Shown one piece after another: positions 8,938 through 17,880 of a stretch of DNA of 64,000 bases. The DNA is from Panacibacter microcysteis. Its GTDB lineage: Bacteria; Bacteroidota; Bacteroidia; Chitinophagales; Chitinophagaceae. Made by a program: the position numbers and the translations under genes. The DNA lies in contig NZ_JADWYR010000001.1 of the NCBI RefSeq assembly GCF_015831355.1, positions 2,480,001 to 2,544,000 of the forward strand. Direction: 5' to 3'. The first letter of the stretch is position 1; every line of letters begins with the position of its first letter. The notes under the pieces were generated by a model. That model was not told the origin of the DNA. It saw only the letters and a program-made list of their open reading frames with translations, and made no database searches.

Positions 8938-9528
8938 ATGGCACGTCCCGTAAGATTTAATATACATCCAAAAGAAGTAAACCTGCACGATACCGTAGCA
9001 ATCTCAGATATGCCGGAAGGTATGCAGGGCGATGGCTTCTTTGCAACAAAGCTGGAAAGCGTGGTTGGCCTGGCGAGAAAGAACTCCATATGGCCGCTGC
9101 CCTTCGCCACTTCCTGTTGCGGCATTGAATTTATGGCAACAATGGGTTCTCATTACGATTTGTCGCGTTTTGGTTCTGAGCGTCTTGGTTTTACCCCGCG
9201 CCAGTGCGATCTGCTGATGGTAATGGGCACAATTGCCAAAAAAATGGCACCTGTTCTAAGACAGGTTTACCTGCAAATGGCAGAGCCACGCTGGGTGTTG
9301 GCGGTAGGCGCCTGCGCATCGTCCGGCGGTATATTCGATTCTTATAGTGTGTTGCAGGGTATAGACCAGGTAATACCGGTTGATGTTTATGTGCCGGGTT
9401 GCCCGCCACGCCCCGAAGCTATCCTGGATGGCTTCATGCGTATACAGGATCTTGTGCACAACGAGAGCCTGCGCCGCCGAAACAGTGAGCATTATAAAGC
9501 ATTGCTCAACAGTTACGGAATAGAGTAA
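8938..9528 (+). CDS. nuoB: NADH-quinone oxidoreductase subunit B
   Basis: 196 residues. The four cysteines that bind cluster N2, the last Fe-S centre before quinone, are visible: the Cys60-Cys61 pair in ATSCCGIEF, Cys126 in VGACASSGG and Cys155 in VPGCPPRPE. It belongs to the peripheral arm of complex I. A type A repeat begins directly after its stop codon and separates it from nuoC by 192 bases, an unusually long gap for this operon. Confidence 0.97.
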   Translation: MARPVRFNIHPKEVNLHDTVAISDMPEGMQGDGFFATKLESVVGLARKNSIWPLPFATSCCGIEFMATMGSHYDLSRFGSERLGFTPRQCDLLMVMGTIAKKMAPVLRQVYLQMAEPRWVLAVGACASSGGIFDSYSVLQGIDQVIPVDVYVPGCPPRPEAILDGFMRIQDLVHNESLRRRNSEHYKALLNSYGIE

Positions 9529-9584
9529 ATTTTGTTACCGGCTGCGGCGCAAATGGCATCGCCTGTTGTGTCACTCACTTGTGC
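9529..9584 (-). repeat. Interspersed intergenic repeat, type A, reverse
   Basis: Core at 9563-9584 with one change (GTGC in place of GTAC). The tail starts immediately after the nuoB stop and includes TTACCGGCTG and ATGGCATCGC. Confidence 0.85.
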
Positions 9585-9720
9585 GTTCCTTTTTATGGCG
9601 GCTGCAGCGATCTTTTTCTGTAACAATGTAAGAGATCGGGTGTTGTAACAACAGAGTGCGTGAAGCTGGTCTTTATGAAAGAAAACATAACCTTTTGCTT
9701 TTAGAGCAGGGATTTAGCAT

Positions 9721-10323
9721 ATGAGTTTAACAAACGATATTATCAGGGAAAAACTAACTGCCCGCTTCGGAGAACAGTTAACCAACGTGGAGGAACCTTA
9801 CGGCATGCTCACATTCGAGGCTCCCAAAGCTTTGAACGTGGAGTTGCTGCGTTTTCTTTTTGATGATGAAACGCTTCGCTTTCAGTTCCTCACAGATCTT
9901 ACAGCAGTTCATTATCCTGATCTCAAAGGCAGGGAACTGGCCGTTGTTTATCACCTGCATAATCTTTACGATAATATCCGCATTCGGTTTAAAGTATTTA
10001 CTGATATCAATACACCGGATGTTTTATCTGCAACGGCAGTATACGAATCAGCCAACTGGATGGAGAGAGAAACATACGACTTTTACGGAATCAATTTTGT
10101 TGGCCACCCCAACTTAAAAAGAATTCTGAATGTAGATGAGATGGATTACTTTCCTATGCGCAAAGAATATCCATTGGAAGACCAGACAAGGATAGACAAA
10201 GACGATGAAATGTTTGGGCGGGGCGGTTCGTTTGGTTTTGGTACCGCAACCGCAGCGCAGGCAGCAGCAGCCACGATTGCAGAAGAAGAGAAGACAAGAC
10301 CGACAGGCAGCGATATTTTGTAA
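9721..10323 (+). CDS. nuoC: NADH-quinone oxidoreductase subunit C
   Basis: 200 residues. It matches the 30-kDa subunit: LRFQFLTDLTAVHYPD, ESANWMERETYDFYGINFVGHPNLKRIL, then YPLEDQTRIDKDDEMFGRG. The last 30 residues are an Ala-rich tail (ATAAQAAAATIAEEE) not needed by the family. It connects with NuoD in the peripheral arm at the quinone site. The gene lies alone between two type A repeats in inverted orientation, whose cores face it. Confidence 0.95.
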   Translation: MSLTNDIIREKLTARFGEQLTNVEEPYGMLTFEAPKALNVELLRFLFDDETLRFQFLTDLTAVHYPDLKGRELAVVYHLHNLYDNIRIRFKVFTDINTPDVLSATAVYESANWMERETYDFYGINFVGHPNLKRILNVDEMDYFPMRKEYPLEDQTRIDKDDEMFGRGGSFGFGTATAAQAAAATIAEEEKTRPTGSDIL

Positions 10324-10358
10324 GGTTGGTTGTGCACTTGCCCAATAGAGAACAGAAA

Positions 10359-10421
10359 GTACAAGTGAGTGACACAACAAAAGCTTAATAGAAATTCAAT
10401 TGCTCAATACATAAAAATATA
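10359..10421 (+). repeat. Interspersed intergenic repeat, type A, forward
   Basis: Core GTACAAGTGAGTGACACAAC is exact at 10359-10378. The tail ends in ATACATAAAAAT, 8 bases before the nuoD start codon. Confidence 0.85.
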
Positions 10422-10429
10422 AGACAGTA

Positions 10430-11665
10430 ATGTCTGATCAACTTACAACAAGTCACGTAAAACTTCCCGAAGGTTCCATAGAAAAGCAAACGACCACGCT
10501 TAATCTTGGGCCTACGCATCCTGCTACACACGGGGTTTTTCAAAATATTATTGAGGTAGATGGTGAGCGTATTGTTTCTGCTGAACAAACGGTTGGCTAC
10601 ATACACCGTGCGTTTGAGAAAATTGCAGAGCGCAGGCCATTATACCAGGTTACACCGCTTACAGACAGGTTAAACTATTGCAGCGCACCTATTAACAATA
10701 TGGGCTGGCACCTTACCTGCGAGAAATTGCTGGGTGTAAAAACGCCAAAAAGGGTAGATTACCTGCGTGTGATCATTATGGAACTGGCGCGTATTGCAGA
10801 TCACCTGATCTGTAATTCCATTGTAGGGGTAGATTCCGGTGCGCTGTCAGTATTTCTGTACGTAATGCAGTACCGCGAGTTGATTTACGAGATATACGAA
10901 GAAGTTTGCGGTTCGCGGCTTACCACGAATATTGGCCGCATCGGTGGTTTTGAACGCAACTTTAGCAACGCAGCATTTACAAAGCTGGAAAAGTTTTTAG
11001 ATGAGTACCCTAAAGTGCTGAAAGAATTTGAAAGCCTGCTTACGCGTAACCGCATCTTCATGGAGCGTACAATTGGTGCAGGCCCTATAAGTGCTGAAAG
11101 AGCATTGAATTATGGATTCACAGGCCCTAACCTTAGAGCCGCCGGTGTAGACTATGATGTTCGTGTGCACAACCCGTACAGCAGTTACGAAGATTTTCAG
11201 TTTGATATTCCTGTTGGTAAAACAGGCGACACCTATGACAGGTTTCTTGTCAGAAACCTGGAAATGTGGGAGAGCATGAGCATTATTACACAGGCTTACC
11301 AGAAAATACAGGAATTTAAGGGTGCAGAGGCTGAGGTTTTCCATGCCGAGTTACCGGAGTATTACCTGCCTGATAAAAAAGATGTTTACACCAAGATGGA
11401 AGCACTTATTTATCACTTCAAGATCATTATGGGAGAAACAGAGATTCCAAAGGGCGAAGTATATAACAGCGTAGAAGGTGCAAACGGGGAACTTGGTTTT
11501 TACCTGATCAGTGATGGTGGCAGGGCTGCATACAGGCTGCATTTCAGAAGACCATGTTTTATTTATTACCAGGCATTCTCTGAAATGACTAAAAACAGTA
11601 TGCTGAGTGATGCAATATTAACCATGAGCAGTTTGAACCTGATTGCAGGTGAAATGGACGCATAA
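10430..11665 (+). CDS. nuoD: NADH-quinone oxidoreductase subunit D
   Basis: 411 residues, the usual size of a stand-alone NuoD (49-kDa subunit). Seen: NLGPTHPATHGVFQNIIEVDGE at the N-terminus, GYIHRAFEKIAE, DRLNYCSAPINN, and a C-terminus ending in SLNLIAGEMDA. Family knowledge places the quinone head-group pocket between NuoD and NuoB. The usual C-terminal DPV-D-R motif is replaced by this AGEMDA ending, which is common for short forms. A repeat tail stops 8 bases before its ATG. Confidence 0.97.
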   Translation: MSDQLTTSHVKLPEGSIEKQTTTLNLGPTHPATHGVFQNIIEVDGERIVSAEQTVGYIHRAFEKIAERRPLYQVTPLTDRLNYCSAPINNMGWHLTCEKLLGVKTPKRVDYLRVIIMELARIADHLICNSIVGVDSGALSVFLYVMQYRELIYEIYEEVCGSRLTTNIGRIGGFERNFSNAAFTKLEKFLDEYPKVLKEFESLLTRNRIFMERTIGAGPISAERALNYGFTGPNLRAAGVDYDVRVHNPYSSYEDFQFDIPVGKTGDTYDRFLVRNLEMWESMSIITQAYQKIQEFKGAEAEVFHAELPEYYLPDKKDVYTKMEALIYHFKIIMGETEIPKGEVYNSVEGANGELGFYLISDGGRAAYRLHFRRPCFIYYQAFSEMTKNSMLSDAILTMSSLNLIAGEMDA

Positions 11666-11730
11666 AAATTCTAAACAACAGTAAAAAGCCAAAACGTTAT
11701 TTGATTTTTTACTTTCGACTTCTTACTTAT

Positions 11731-12231
11731 ATGGCACAGTTTTCAGAAACGCAGATGGCAGAATTTAACAGGCTGGTGGCCCGTTACCCGGAAGGAAAGC
11801 AAAAAAGTGCTTTACTGCCTGTATTGCATTTGGCCCAGGAAAGTTTTGGTGGCTGGCTCAGTTCAGAGGTAATGGATTATGTAGCTTCCCTGCTAAATAT
11901 TAAGCCAATCGAAGTGTATGAAGTAGCAACATTTTACAGCATGTACAACTTGAAGCCTGTGGGCAAATACATGTTCGAGGTTTGCCAGACAGGCCCATGT
12001 ATGTTGCGGGGGAGTGACGACATCATTGCATATATAGGAGAAAAACTGGGTATAAAGCCCGGTGAAACAACGACAGATGGCTTGTTTACGCTTAAGACCG
12101 TTGAATGCCTGGGTGCATGCGGCTACGCGCCAATGATGCAGATGGGTAAATATTATCGTGAACACCTGACCAAAGAAAAAGTTGATGCCATCATTAATGA
12201 ATGCAGACAGCACGCTGCAGTGAATAATTAG
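11731..12231 (+). CDS. nuoE: NADH-quinone oxidoreductase subunit E
   Basis: 166 residues from the ATG at 11731 (MAQFSETQ); an upstream TTG in the same frame is unlikely. The four cysteines of the [2Fe-2S] cluster N1a are at Cys85, Cys90, Cys126 and Cys130 (CQTGPC and CLGAC), the thioredoxin-like 24-kDa pattern. It pairs with NuoF in the NADH-oxidising module. Confidence 0.96.
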   Translation: MAQFSETQMAEFNRLVARYPEGKQKSALLPVLHLAQESFGGWLSSEVMDYVASLLNIKPIEVYEVATFYSMYNLKPVGKYMFEVCQTGPCMLRGSDDIIAYIGEKLGIKPGETTTDGLFTLKTVECLGACGYAPMMQMGKYYREHLTKEKVDAIINECRQHAAVNN

Positions 12232-12337
12232 TGCAGGAAAGCGGTCTTTGCAGATGGGCCCGAAAATTAATACTGCGCAGCCAGCAGATAAAATTAAAGC
12301 TGAAAGCACAAAGCTGAATGCCGAAAGCTAATACAAT

Positions 12338-13690
12338 ATGTCAGTAAAATTATTATTAGAGAAAGCACATGTAGACGGGATACGCTCTTACGATGTTTAC
12401 CGTAGAGAAGGGGGCTATCGCAGTGTGGAGAAGGCTTTGAAAACAATGAGCCCTGAAGCCATTGTGGAAGAAGTGAAGAAAAGCGGCTTGCGTGGCCGCG
12501 GTGGTGCAGGTTTTCCTACAGGTATGAAATGGAGCTTTATTGCTAAACCGGAAGGCGTTCCCCGCCACCTGGTTTGTAACGCAGATGAGAGTGAGCCGGG
12601 AACTTTCAAAGACAGGTATTTGATGGAATTCCTGCCGCACCTTTTAATAGAAGGATTAATTGTTTCCTCTTTTGCATTGGGTAGTAATGCTACTTACATC
12701 TACATACGCGGCGAGTACGCATGGATTGTTGATATACTTGAGCAAGCAATTACAGAAGCCAACCACAACGGATGGCTGGGTAAAAATATATTGGGCACAG
12801 GCTTCGACTGCCAGATCTACGTACAGCGCGGTGCAGGTGCATACATATGCGGAGAAGAGACCGCACTCATTGAATCGCTGGAAGGTAAACGCGGCAATCC
12901 AAGAATTAAGCCTCCTTTTCCTGCTGTGAAGGGTGTATGGGACAGGCCGACTGTAGTAAACAATGTAGAAACACTTGCTGCTGTAGTGCCGATCATTAAC
13001 ATGGGTGGTGAAGAGTATGCAAAAATAGGGGTGGGCAGATCAACAGGTACAAAACTGATCTCAGCGTGTGGTAACCTGAATAAACCGGGCGTGTACGAGA
13101 TAGATATGACGATCTCGGTAGAAGAGTTTATTTATTCTGATACCTATTGTGGGGGTATAGCTAACGGTAAGAAGCTAAAGGCCTGTATTCCCGGCGGCTC
13201 ATCAGTACCTATATTACCGGCCAGTCTTTTATTGAAAACAGCGAAAGGAGAAACGCGTTACATGAACTACGAAAGCTTAAGTGATGGTGGTTTTGCAACC
13301 GGCAGCATGATGGGTTCCGGTGGTTTCATAGTGTTGGATGAGGACCAGTGTGTAGTGCGCCATACCTTAACGCTGGCAAGGTTTTACCGTCATGAAAGTT
13401 GTGGTCAATGTTCTCCCTGCCGGGAAGGCACCGGTTGGATGGAAAAGATATTGCACAACATTGAATACGGCAAAGGTAAAATGACCGATATCGACTTACT
13501 CTGGGATATACAAAGTAAGATTGAAGGTAATACGATCTGTCCTTTGGGAGATGCTGCTGCATGGCCTGTAGCTGCTGCCATCAGGCATTTCCGTGATGAA
13601 TTTGAATGGCATGTGTTGAACCCGGAAGAAAGCATGCGCCGCAACTACGGGCTTGCTCACTATGCTGATGAAAGAGCTGTAGTTGCATAG
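12338..13690 (+). CDS. nuoF: NADH-quinone oxidoreductase subunit F
   Basis: 450 residues. Seen: the FMN/NADH region GLRGRGGAGFPTGMKW, CNADESEPGTFKDR, the RGAGAYICGEETALIESLEG segment, and the N3 [4Fe-4S] motif SCGQCSPCREGTGWM with the fourth cysteine in CPLGDAAAWP. It is the NADH-binding flavin subunit of complex I in the cytoplasmic arm. Confidence 0.97.
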   Translation: MSVKLLLEKAHVDGIRSYDVYRREGGYRSVEKALKTMSPEAIVEEVKKSGLRGRGGAGFPTGMKWSFIAKPEGVPRHLVCNADESEPGTFKDRYLMEFLPHLLIEGLIVSSFALGSNATYIYIRGEYAWIVDILEQAITEANHNGWLGKNILGTGFDCQIYVQRGAGAYICGEETALIESLEGKRGNPRIKPPFPAVKGVWDRPTVVNNVETLAAVVPIINMGGEEYAKIGVGRSTGTKLISACGNLNKPGVYEIDMTISVEEFIYSDTYCGGIANGKKLKACIPGGSSVPILPASLLLKTAKGETRYMNYESLSDGGFATGSMMGSGGFIVLDEDQCVVRHTLTLARFYRHESCGQCSPCREGTGWMEKILHNIEYGKGKMTDIDLLWDIQSKIEGNTICPLGDAAAWPVAAAIRHFRDEFEWHVLNPEESMRRNYGLAHYADERAVVA

Positions 13691-13730
13691 TATTTCCGAC
13701 TTTTTAATTTCGAATTTTTGACTTCTATAT

Positions 13731-14840
13731 ATGTCAGACCAACTATTTAAAGTAACAATTGATAATATTACCGTAGAGGTAGCGCCAGGCACTTCCATTC
13801 TGCAGGCTGCACGCCAGATTGGTGGCGAGGTAGCGCCTCCGGCCATGTGCTTTTACTCCAAACTAAAAGGTAGTGGCGGCAAGTGTCGCACCTGCCTTGT
13901 TGAGGTGTCTAAGGGCAGTGAGAAAGATCCGCGTCCCATGCCAAAACTGGTAGCCAGTTGCCGCACTACGGTGATGGATGGTATGGAGGTTAAAAATATT
14001 ACCTCTCAAAGGGTTATTGAAGCAAGAGCCGGTGTAGTAGAGTTCCTGTTGTTGAATCATCCGCTTGATTGCCCTATCTGCGACCAGGCGGGCGAATGTC
14101 ATCTCCAGGATCTCGGGTATGAACATGGTAAAGCCGGTACACGTTACGAATTTCAGCGAAGAACTTTTCATAAAGTAGACCTGGGCGACAAGATACAACT
14201 GCATATGACCCGTTGCATATTATGCTACCGGTGTGTATTTACGGCAGACCAGTTAACAGACTCCAGGGAGCATGGTGTGCTTGACAGGGGAGATCATGCG
14301 CAGATCGCGACTTTTATTGAGAAGAATCTCGATAATGAATTTATAGGTAATGTAATAGATGTTTGTCCCGTGGGTGCATTAACCGATAAAACATTCCGTT
14401 TTAAAAACCGCGTGTGGTTTACCAAACCGGTAGATGCACACAGAGATTGCCCAACCTGTTGCGGCGAAGTGCAGTTATGGATGCGTGGCGACGAAGTTTT
14501 CCGTGTAACCGCACGTAAAGATGAATGGGGCGAAATAACAGAAAGCAGTAAAGGCTCTACGGGGTGGATCTGCAATACCTGCCGCTTTGATAAAAAACAT
14601 ATCAGCGACTGGACGATTGAAGGCCCAACCAAAATAAGCCGGCATTCGGTTATTTCGCAGGGGCATTATGTAAATACTGTAAAACCTGCAGAAACAATAG
14701 AAAGGGTAATGGATGGCAGAAAGCCGCGCTTGTTTATGGATATTCATAAAGTAAGTGAAGTAAATAAGCCTGCGATTGAGTTAAGCCTGATCAACGGGCC
14801 GGCTACCAGTGATACCTTTAACGCAAACAAAAACGATTAA
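13731..14840 (+). CDS. nuoG: NADH-quinone oxidoreductase subunit G, short form
   Basis: 369 residues, far shorter than the roughly 700-900 residues of classical NuoG. The Fe-S part is intact: [2Fe-2S] cysteines in CFYSKLKGSGGKCRTC and SCRT, the His/Cys motif HPLDCPICDQAGECHLQDLG, and [4Fe-4S] motifs MTRCILCYRCV and CPVGALTDK. A further DCPTCCG...CNTC segment resembles the start of the Mo-bis-MGD fold. The molybdopterin-oxidoreductase-like domain that follows in classical NuoG is absent, and the chain ends in an unmatched 80-residue tail. No frameshift is visible: nuoH begins 6 bases later in good order. Confidence 0.93.
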   Translation: MSDQLFKVTIDNITVEVAPGTSILQAARQIGGEVAPPAMCFYSKLKGSGGKCRTCLVEVSKGSEKDPRPMPKLVASCRTTVMDGMEVKNITSQRVIEARAGVVEFLLLNHPLDCPICDQAGECHLQDLGYEHGKAGTRYEFQRRTFHKVDLGDKIQLHMTRCILCYRCVFTADQLTDSREHGVLDRGDHAQIATFIEKNLDNEFIGNVIDVCPVGALTDKTFRFKNRVWFTKPVDAHRDCPTCCGEVQLWMRGDEVFRVTARKDEWGEITESSKGSTGWICNTCRFDKKHISDWTIEGPTKISRHSVISQGHYVNTVKPAETIERVMDGRKPRLFMDIHKVSEVNKPAIELSLINGPATSDTFNANKND

Positions 14841-14846
14841 CTGATC

Positions 14847-15890
14847 ATGACACTGCTTACTATAGACTGGGGCCTGGTAATTGAAAAGCTGGTATTGATA
14901 GCCATCATCATCACCGCATCACTTGTTATAGCCATGTATGCAACCTACGGAGAGCGTAAAGTAGCAGCCTGGATGCAGGATCGCCGTGGCCCAAACCGCG
15001 CCGGTCCTTTTGGTCTTTTGCAACCACTGGCAGACGGTTTAAAATTGTTCTTCAAAGAAGAGATCATTCCGAATACTTCGAACAAACTGTTATTCATTCT
15101 CGGCCCGTCCCTTGCCATGCTTACAGCAATGATGACCTGTGCAGTTGTGCCGTGGGGCGATCATATTGAATTGTTCGACAGGAAAATCAACCTGCAGATA
15201 GCCGATATTAATGTAGCCATTCTTTACATTTTTGCTGTGGTAAGCCTTGGAGTATATGGAATAATGATTGGTGGCTGGGCTTCTAACAATAAGTTTTCAT
15301 TAATGGCTGCCATGCGTGGCGCAAGCCAGGTGATCAGCTATGAATTACCCATGGGTCTTTCGCTGATTGCGTTGCTCATGATCACAGGCTCACTCAGCCT
15401 TAGGGAAATGGTAGACACACAAATTGCAGGCCACTGGAACATATTGTACCAGCCTATAGGTTTCCTGATATTCTTTGTTTGCGCACTGGCAGAGTGTAAC
15501 CGTGCACCGTTCGATTTACCCGAAGCAGAGAATGAATTGAACATGGGTTATCACCAGGAGTATTCATCTATGAAACTGGGGTTCTATCTTTTTGCGGAAT
15601 ACATCAATATGTTCATCAGCAGCGCAATTATGGCTACGTTATTTTTTGGCGGGTACGATGTGCCTTTCCTTGATGAAAGCACCTTATCACCAAATATTGC
15701 AGCCGTTATTGGCATAGCAGCGTTTCTGCTCAAGATTTTCATTTTCATTTTCGTATTTATGTGGATCAGGTGGACGTTGCCGCGCTTTCGTTACGACCAG
15801 TTGATGAACCTTGGGTGGAAGGGATTGATACCACTGGCTTTGGCAAACCTTATTATTACCGGCGCAGTAGTGCTGTACCTGCAACAATAA
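14847..15890 (+). CDS. nuoH: NADH-quinone oxidoreductase subunit H
   Basis: 347 residues with about eight membrane helices. Conserved loops are visible: ERKVAAWMQDRRGPNRAGPFGLLQPLADGLKLFFKE, the EYSSMKLGFYLFAEY acidic loop, and RWTLPRFRYDQLMNLGWK. It joins the peripheral and membrane arms at the quinone channel. It starts 6 bases after nuoG. A type B repeat begins right after its stop codon. Confidence 0.97.
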   Translation: MTLLTIDWGLVIEKLVLIAIIITASLVIAMYATYGERKVAAWMQDRRGPNRAGPFGLLQPLADGLKLFFKEEIIPNTSNKLLFILGPSLAMLTAMMTCAVVPWGDHIELFDRKINLQIADINVAILYIFAVVSLGVYGIMIGGWASNNKFSLMAAMRGASQVISYELPMGLSLIALLMITGSLSLREMVDTQIAGHWNILYQPIGFLIFFVCALAECNRAPFDLPEAENELNMGYHQEYSSMKLGFYLFAEYINMFISSAIMATLFFGGYDVPFLDESTLSPNIAAVIGIAAFLLKIFIFIFVFMWIRWTLPRFRYDQLMNLGWKGLIPLALANLIITGAVVLYLQQ

Positions 15891-15946
15891 TGGTGAGCCG
15901 GGCTGCAGTATAAGTATTAAGCTGCCGTTGCGTCGCACTCTTCAAC
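15888..15946 (-). repeat. Interspersed intergenic repeat, type B (TTGAAG variant), reverse
   Basis: Core at 15925-15946. On the minus strand it reads GTTGAAGAGTGCGACGCAAC, so GTACAAG is replaced by GTTGAAG. The tail GTGAGCCGGGCTGCAG directly follows the nuoH stop. Confidence 0.83.
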
Positions 15947-16243
15947 AGTTGGAATATAATTGGGCTGGTGCGAAGATGGAAGCAGCAAATGTGCCGGTTA
16001 CGAAACATGCTTTATTGATGAAATGTATGAACTCGGAAGAAGCCAGGTAAAACGGATCGCTGCAGTCGCCATAAAAGCAGAAAGCACAAGTGAGTGACAC
16101 AACAGGCGATGCCACAGCGTACAAATGACGGCTACCAAATAAAACAGTACGTGTGTAACAGATAAAATTGGCAGCTATAGTTTATAAAAATATTTTTGCA
16201 AACCTTTAGCCGGCGCTTACAGCAATGGCACCACATAAAACAT
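15891..16243. other. Intergenic region between nuoH and nuoI
   Basis: 353 bases inside the nuo operon. It holds a type B repeat in reverse orientation and a type A repeat in forward orientation, with cores 137 bases apart. No gene or other signal is recognised between them. Confidence 0.65.
16084..16145 (+). repeat. Interspersed intergenic repeat, type A, forward
   Basis: Core at 16084-16105 (GCAC in place of GTAC). The tail has GGCGATGCCA, then GGCTACCAAATAAAAC, about 100 bases before nuoI. Confidence 0.82.
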
Positions 16244-16780
16244 ATGCAACCATTAACCAATAGAGTAAAGGAAGTAGACAGGAAGCCGATGACGCTGGGA
16301 GAGAAGATTTACCTGCCGGCAGTGCTGAAAGGTATGTCCATTACTTTTAAGCACATGTTTAAGAAAAGGCCTACCATAAATTATCCTGAAGAAACAAGAC
16401 CATTTAGTCCTGTATTTCGCGGATTACACGTGCTGAACAGGGACGAAGAAGGAAGAGAACGTTGTACAGCGTGCGGTTTGTGTGCTGTAGCATGCCCTGC
16501 AGAAGCAATTACAATGGAAGGTGCGGAACGCAAGGCCGGGGAAGAAAACCTGTACAGGGAAGAGAAGTATGCAGCCAAGTACGAGATCAACATGCTGCGT
16601 TGCATATTTTGCGGATTGTGTGAGGAGGCCTGCCCGAAAGATGCTATTTACCTGAGTGAAACTTTTGCACCTGCCAGCTATGCCCGTAAAGGGTTTATTT
16701 ACGGAAAAGACGATTTGCTTATTCCCGATCCTAAAACACAGCCGGAAGAATTTGCAAAAGCAAGGGGTGAGAGACTATAA
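16244..16780 (+). CDS. nuoI: NADH-quinone oxidoreductase subunit I
   Basis: 178 residues from the ATG at 16244; a longer frame from a TTG at 16196 is less likely. Two classic [4Fe-4S] ferredoxin motifs are present: Cys74-Cys77-Cys80-Cys84 (CTACGLCAVACP) and Cys120-Cys123-Cys126-Cys130 (CIFCGLCEEACP). These carry clusters N6a and N6b in the peripheral arm of complex I. Confidence 0.96.
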   Translation: MQPLTNRVKEVDRKPMTLGEKIYLPAVLKGMSITFKHMFKKRPTINYPEETRPFSPVFRGLHVLNRDEEGRERCTACGLCAVACPAEAITMEGAERKAGEENLYREEKYAAKYEINMLRCIFCGLCEEACPKDAIYLSETFAPASYARKGFIYGKDDLLIPDPKTQPEEFAKARGERL

Positions 16781-16868
16781 CCTGGATTAGCAATAATCTG
16801 AACGTTTGATATAACCTGCAGATTTTAGGATTGTCAGATATTCAGATGGTCAAATTGATGAATTATAC

Positions 16869-17372
16869 ATGAGTACTACTGAAATATTATTTTGGGTCTT
16901 AAGTGTTCTGGCATTGTTTAGTGCAATAATGGTGCTTGTAAGTAAAAACCCCATCCATAGTGTTTTATGGCTGATTGTTGTATTCTTTGCCATATCCGGT
17001 CATTACCTTCTTTTAAATGCACAGTTCCTGGCTATTGTAAACATGATCGTTTATGCCGGTGCAATCATGGTATTGTTCCTGTTTGTGATCATGTTGATGA
17101 ACCTGAATAAAGAAACGGAACCCCAGCGTAATATCTGGATGAAGTTCTTTGGCGTAGTATCAGGCGGATTATTGTTCACAGTGCTGGTATCTGCCTTGCG
17201 TTCATCGCAGGATATGATCGGCAAAACGGTAGAAACAAATTCCGGCGATGCCGGTCTTATCGAAAATCTTGGAAAAGTATTGTTTACAGAATATGCATTG
17301 CCATTTGAAATAAGCAGTGTTTTGTTTTTAAGTGCAATGGTTGGTGCAGTGGTTATTGGTAAGAAAGATTAA
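16869..17372 (+). CDS. nuoJ: NADH-quinone oxidoreductase subunit J
   Basis: 167 residues with five predicted membrane helices. The helix-3 signature [27 protein letters not shown] is clear. It is a membrane-arm subunit next to NuoK and NuoA. Confidence 0.95.
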   Translation: MSTTEILFWVLSVLALFSAIMVLVSKNPIHSVLWLIVVFFAISGHYLLLNAQFLAIVNMIVYAGAIMVLFLFVIMLMNLNKETEPQRNIWMKFFGVVSGGLLFTVLVSALRSSQDMIGKTVETNSGDAGLIENLGKVLFTEYALPFEISSVLFLSAMVGAVVIGKKD

Positions 17373-17472
17373 GCAATTGCACCAGGGGTGTACCATGCAT
17401 AATCTTTTCAGTAGCAGGAATTCTCAACTTTTTATCATAAACTTTCCCCTGGTGGGGAGACGGAGGCAGCAA

Positions 17473-17808
17473 ATGTCAATTCAGTATTACGTAGCATTAG
17501 CGGCATGTTTATTTTGTATAGGTGTAGCGGGGGTACTAACGCGCCGCAATGCCATTATCATTTTTATGTGCATAGAATTAATGCTGAATGCTGTTAACCT
17601 GATGTTGGTAGCATTTTCTAAAATGAGTCCTGCGGTTGCTGCCGTAAACAGTTCTATGGGTGCAGCAGGTACAGATGCTCAGTTGTTTGTGTTCTTCATA
17701 ATGGTGGTTGCGGCTGCAGAAGTAAGTGTTGGATTGGCCATTATTGTAATGATGTACAGGAATATTCATTCTGTTGATATTAATTTTTTAAACAGGTTAA
17801 AGAATTAG
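17473..17808 (+). CDS. nuoK: NADH-quinone oxidoreductase subunit K
   Basis: 111 residues from the ATG at 17473, which has a good ribosome site (GGAGACGGAGG) just upstream; the open frame extends back into nuoJ but that part has no NuoK similarity. Three helices are visible, with the buried acidic residue in [20 protein letters not shown] and another in [13 protein letters not shown], both expected in the proton path. Confidence 0.95.
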   Translation: MSIQYYVALAACLFCIGVAGVLTRRNAIIIFMCIELMLNAVNLMLVAFSKMSPAVAAVNSSMGAAGTDAQLFVFFIMVVAAAEVSVGLAIIVMMYRNIHSVDINFLNRLKN

Positions 17809-17880
17809 GCCTGCATTGCCGGAAGGCGGATTTTATTTTAAAACACTTATAAATATTACCCGTAAAAGGGTTTGGGGCTT

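Noticed and set aside
9641-9668. CAACAGAGTGCGTGAAG near nuoC, similar to a core
   Set aside because: Too many changes and the wrong order of elements; probably chance or deep decay.
11701-11730. Upstream TTG start for nuoE
   Set aside because: The ten added residues are unlike the family; the ATG at 11731 fits the usual N-terminus.
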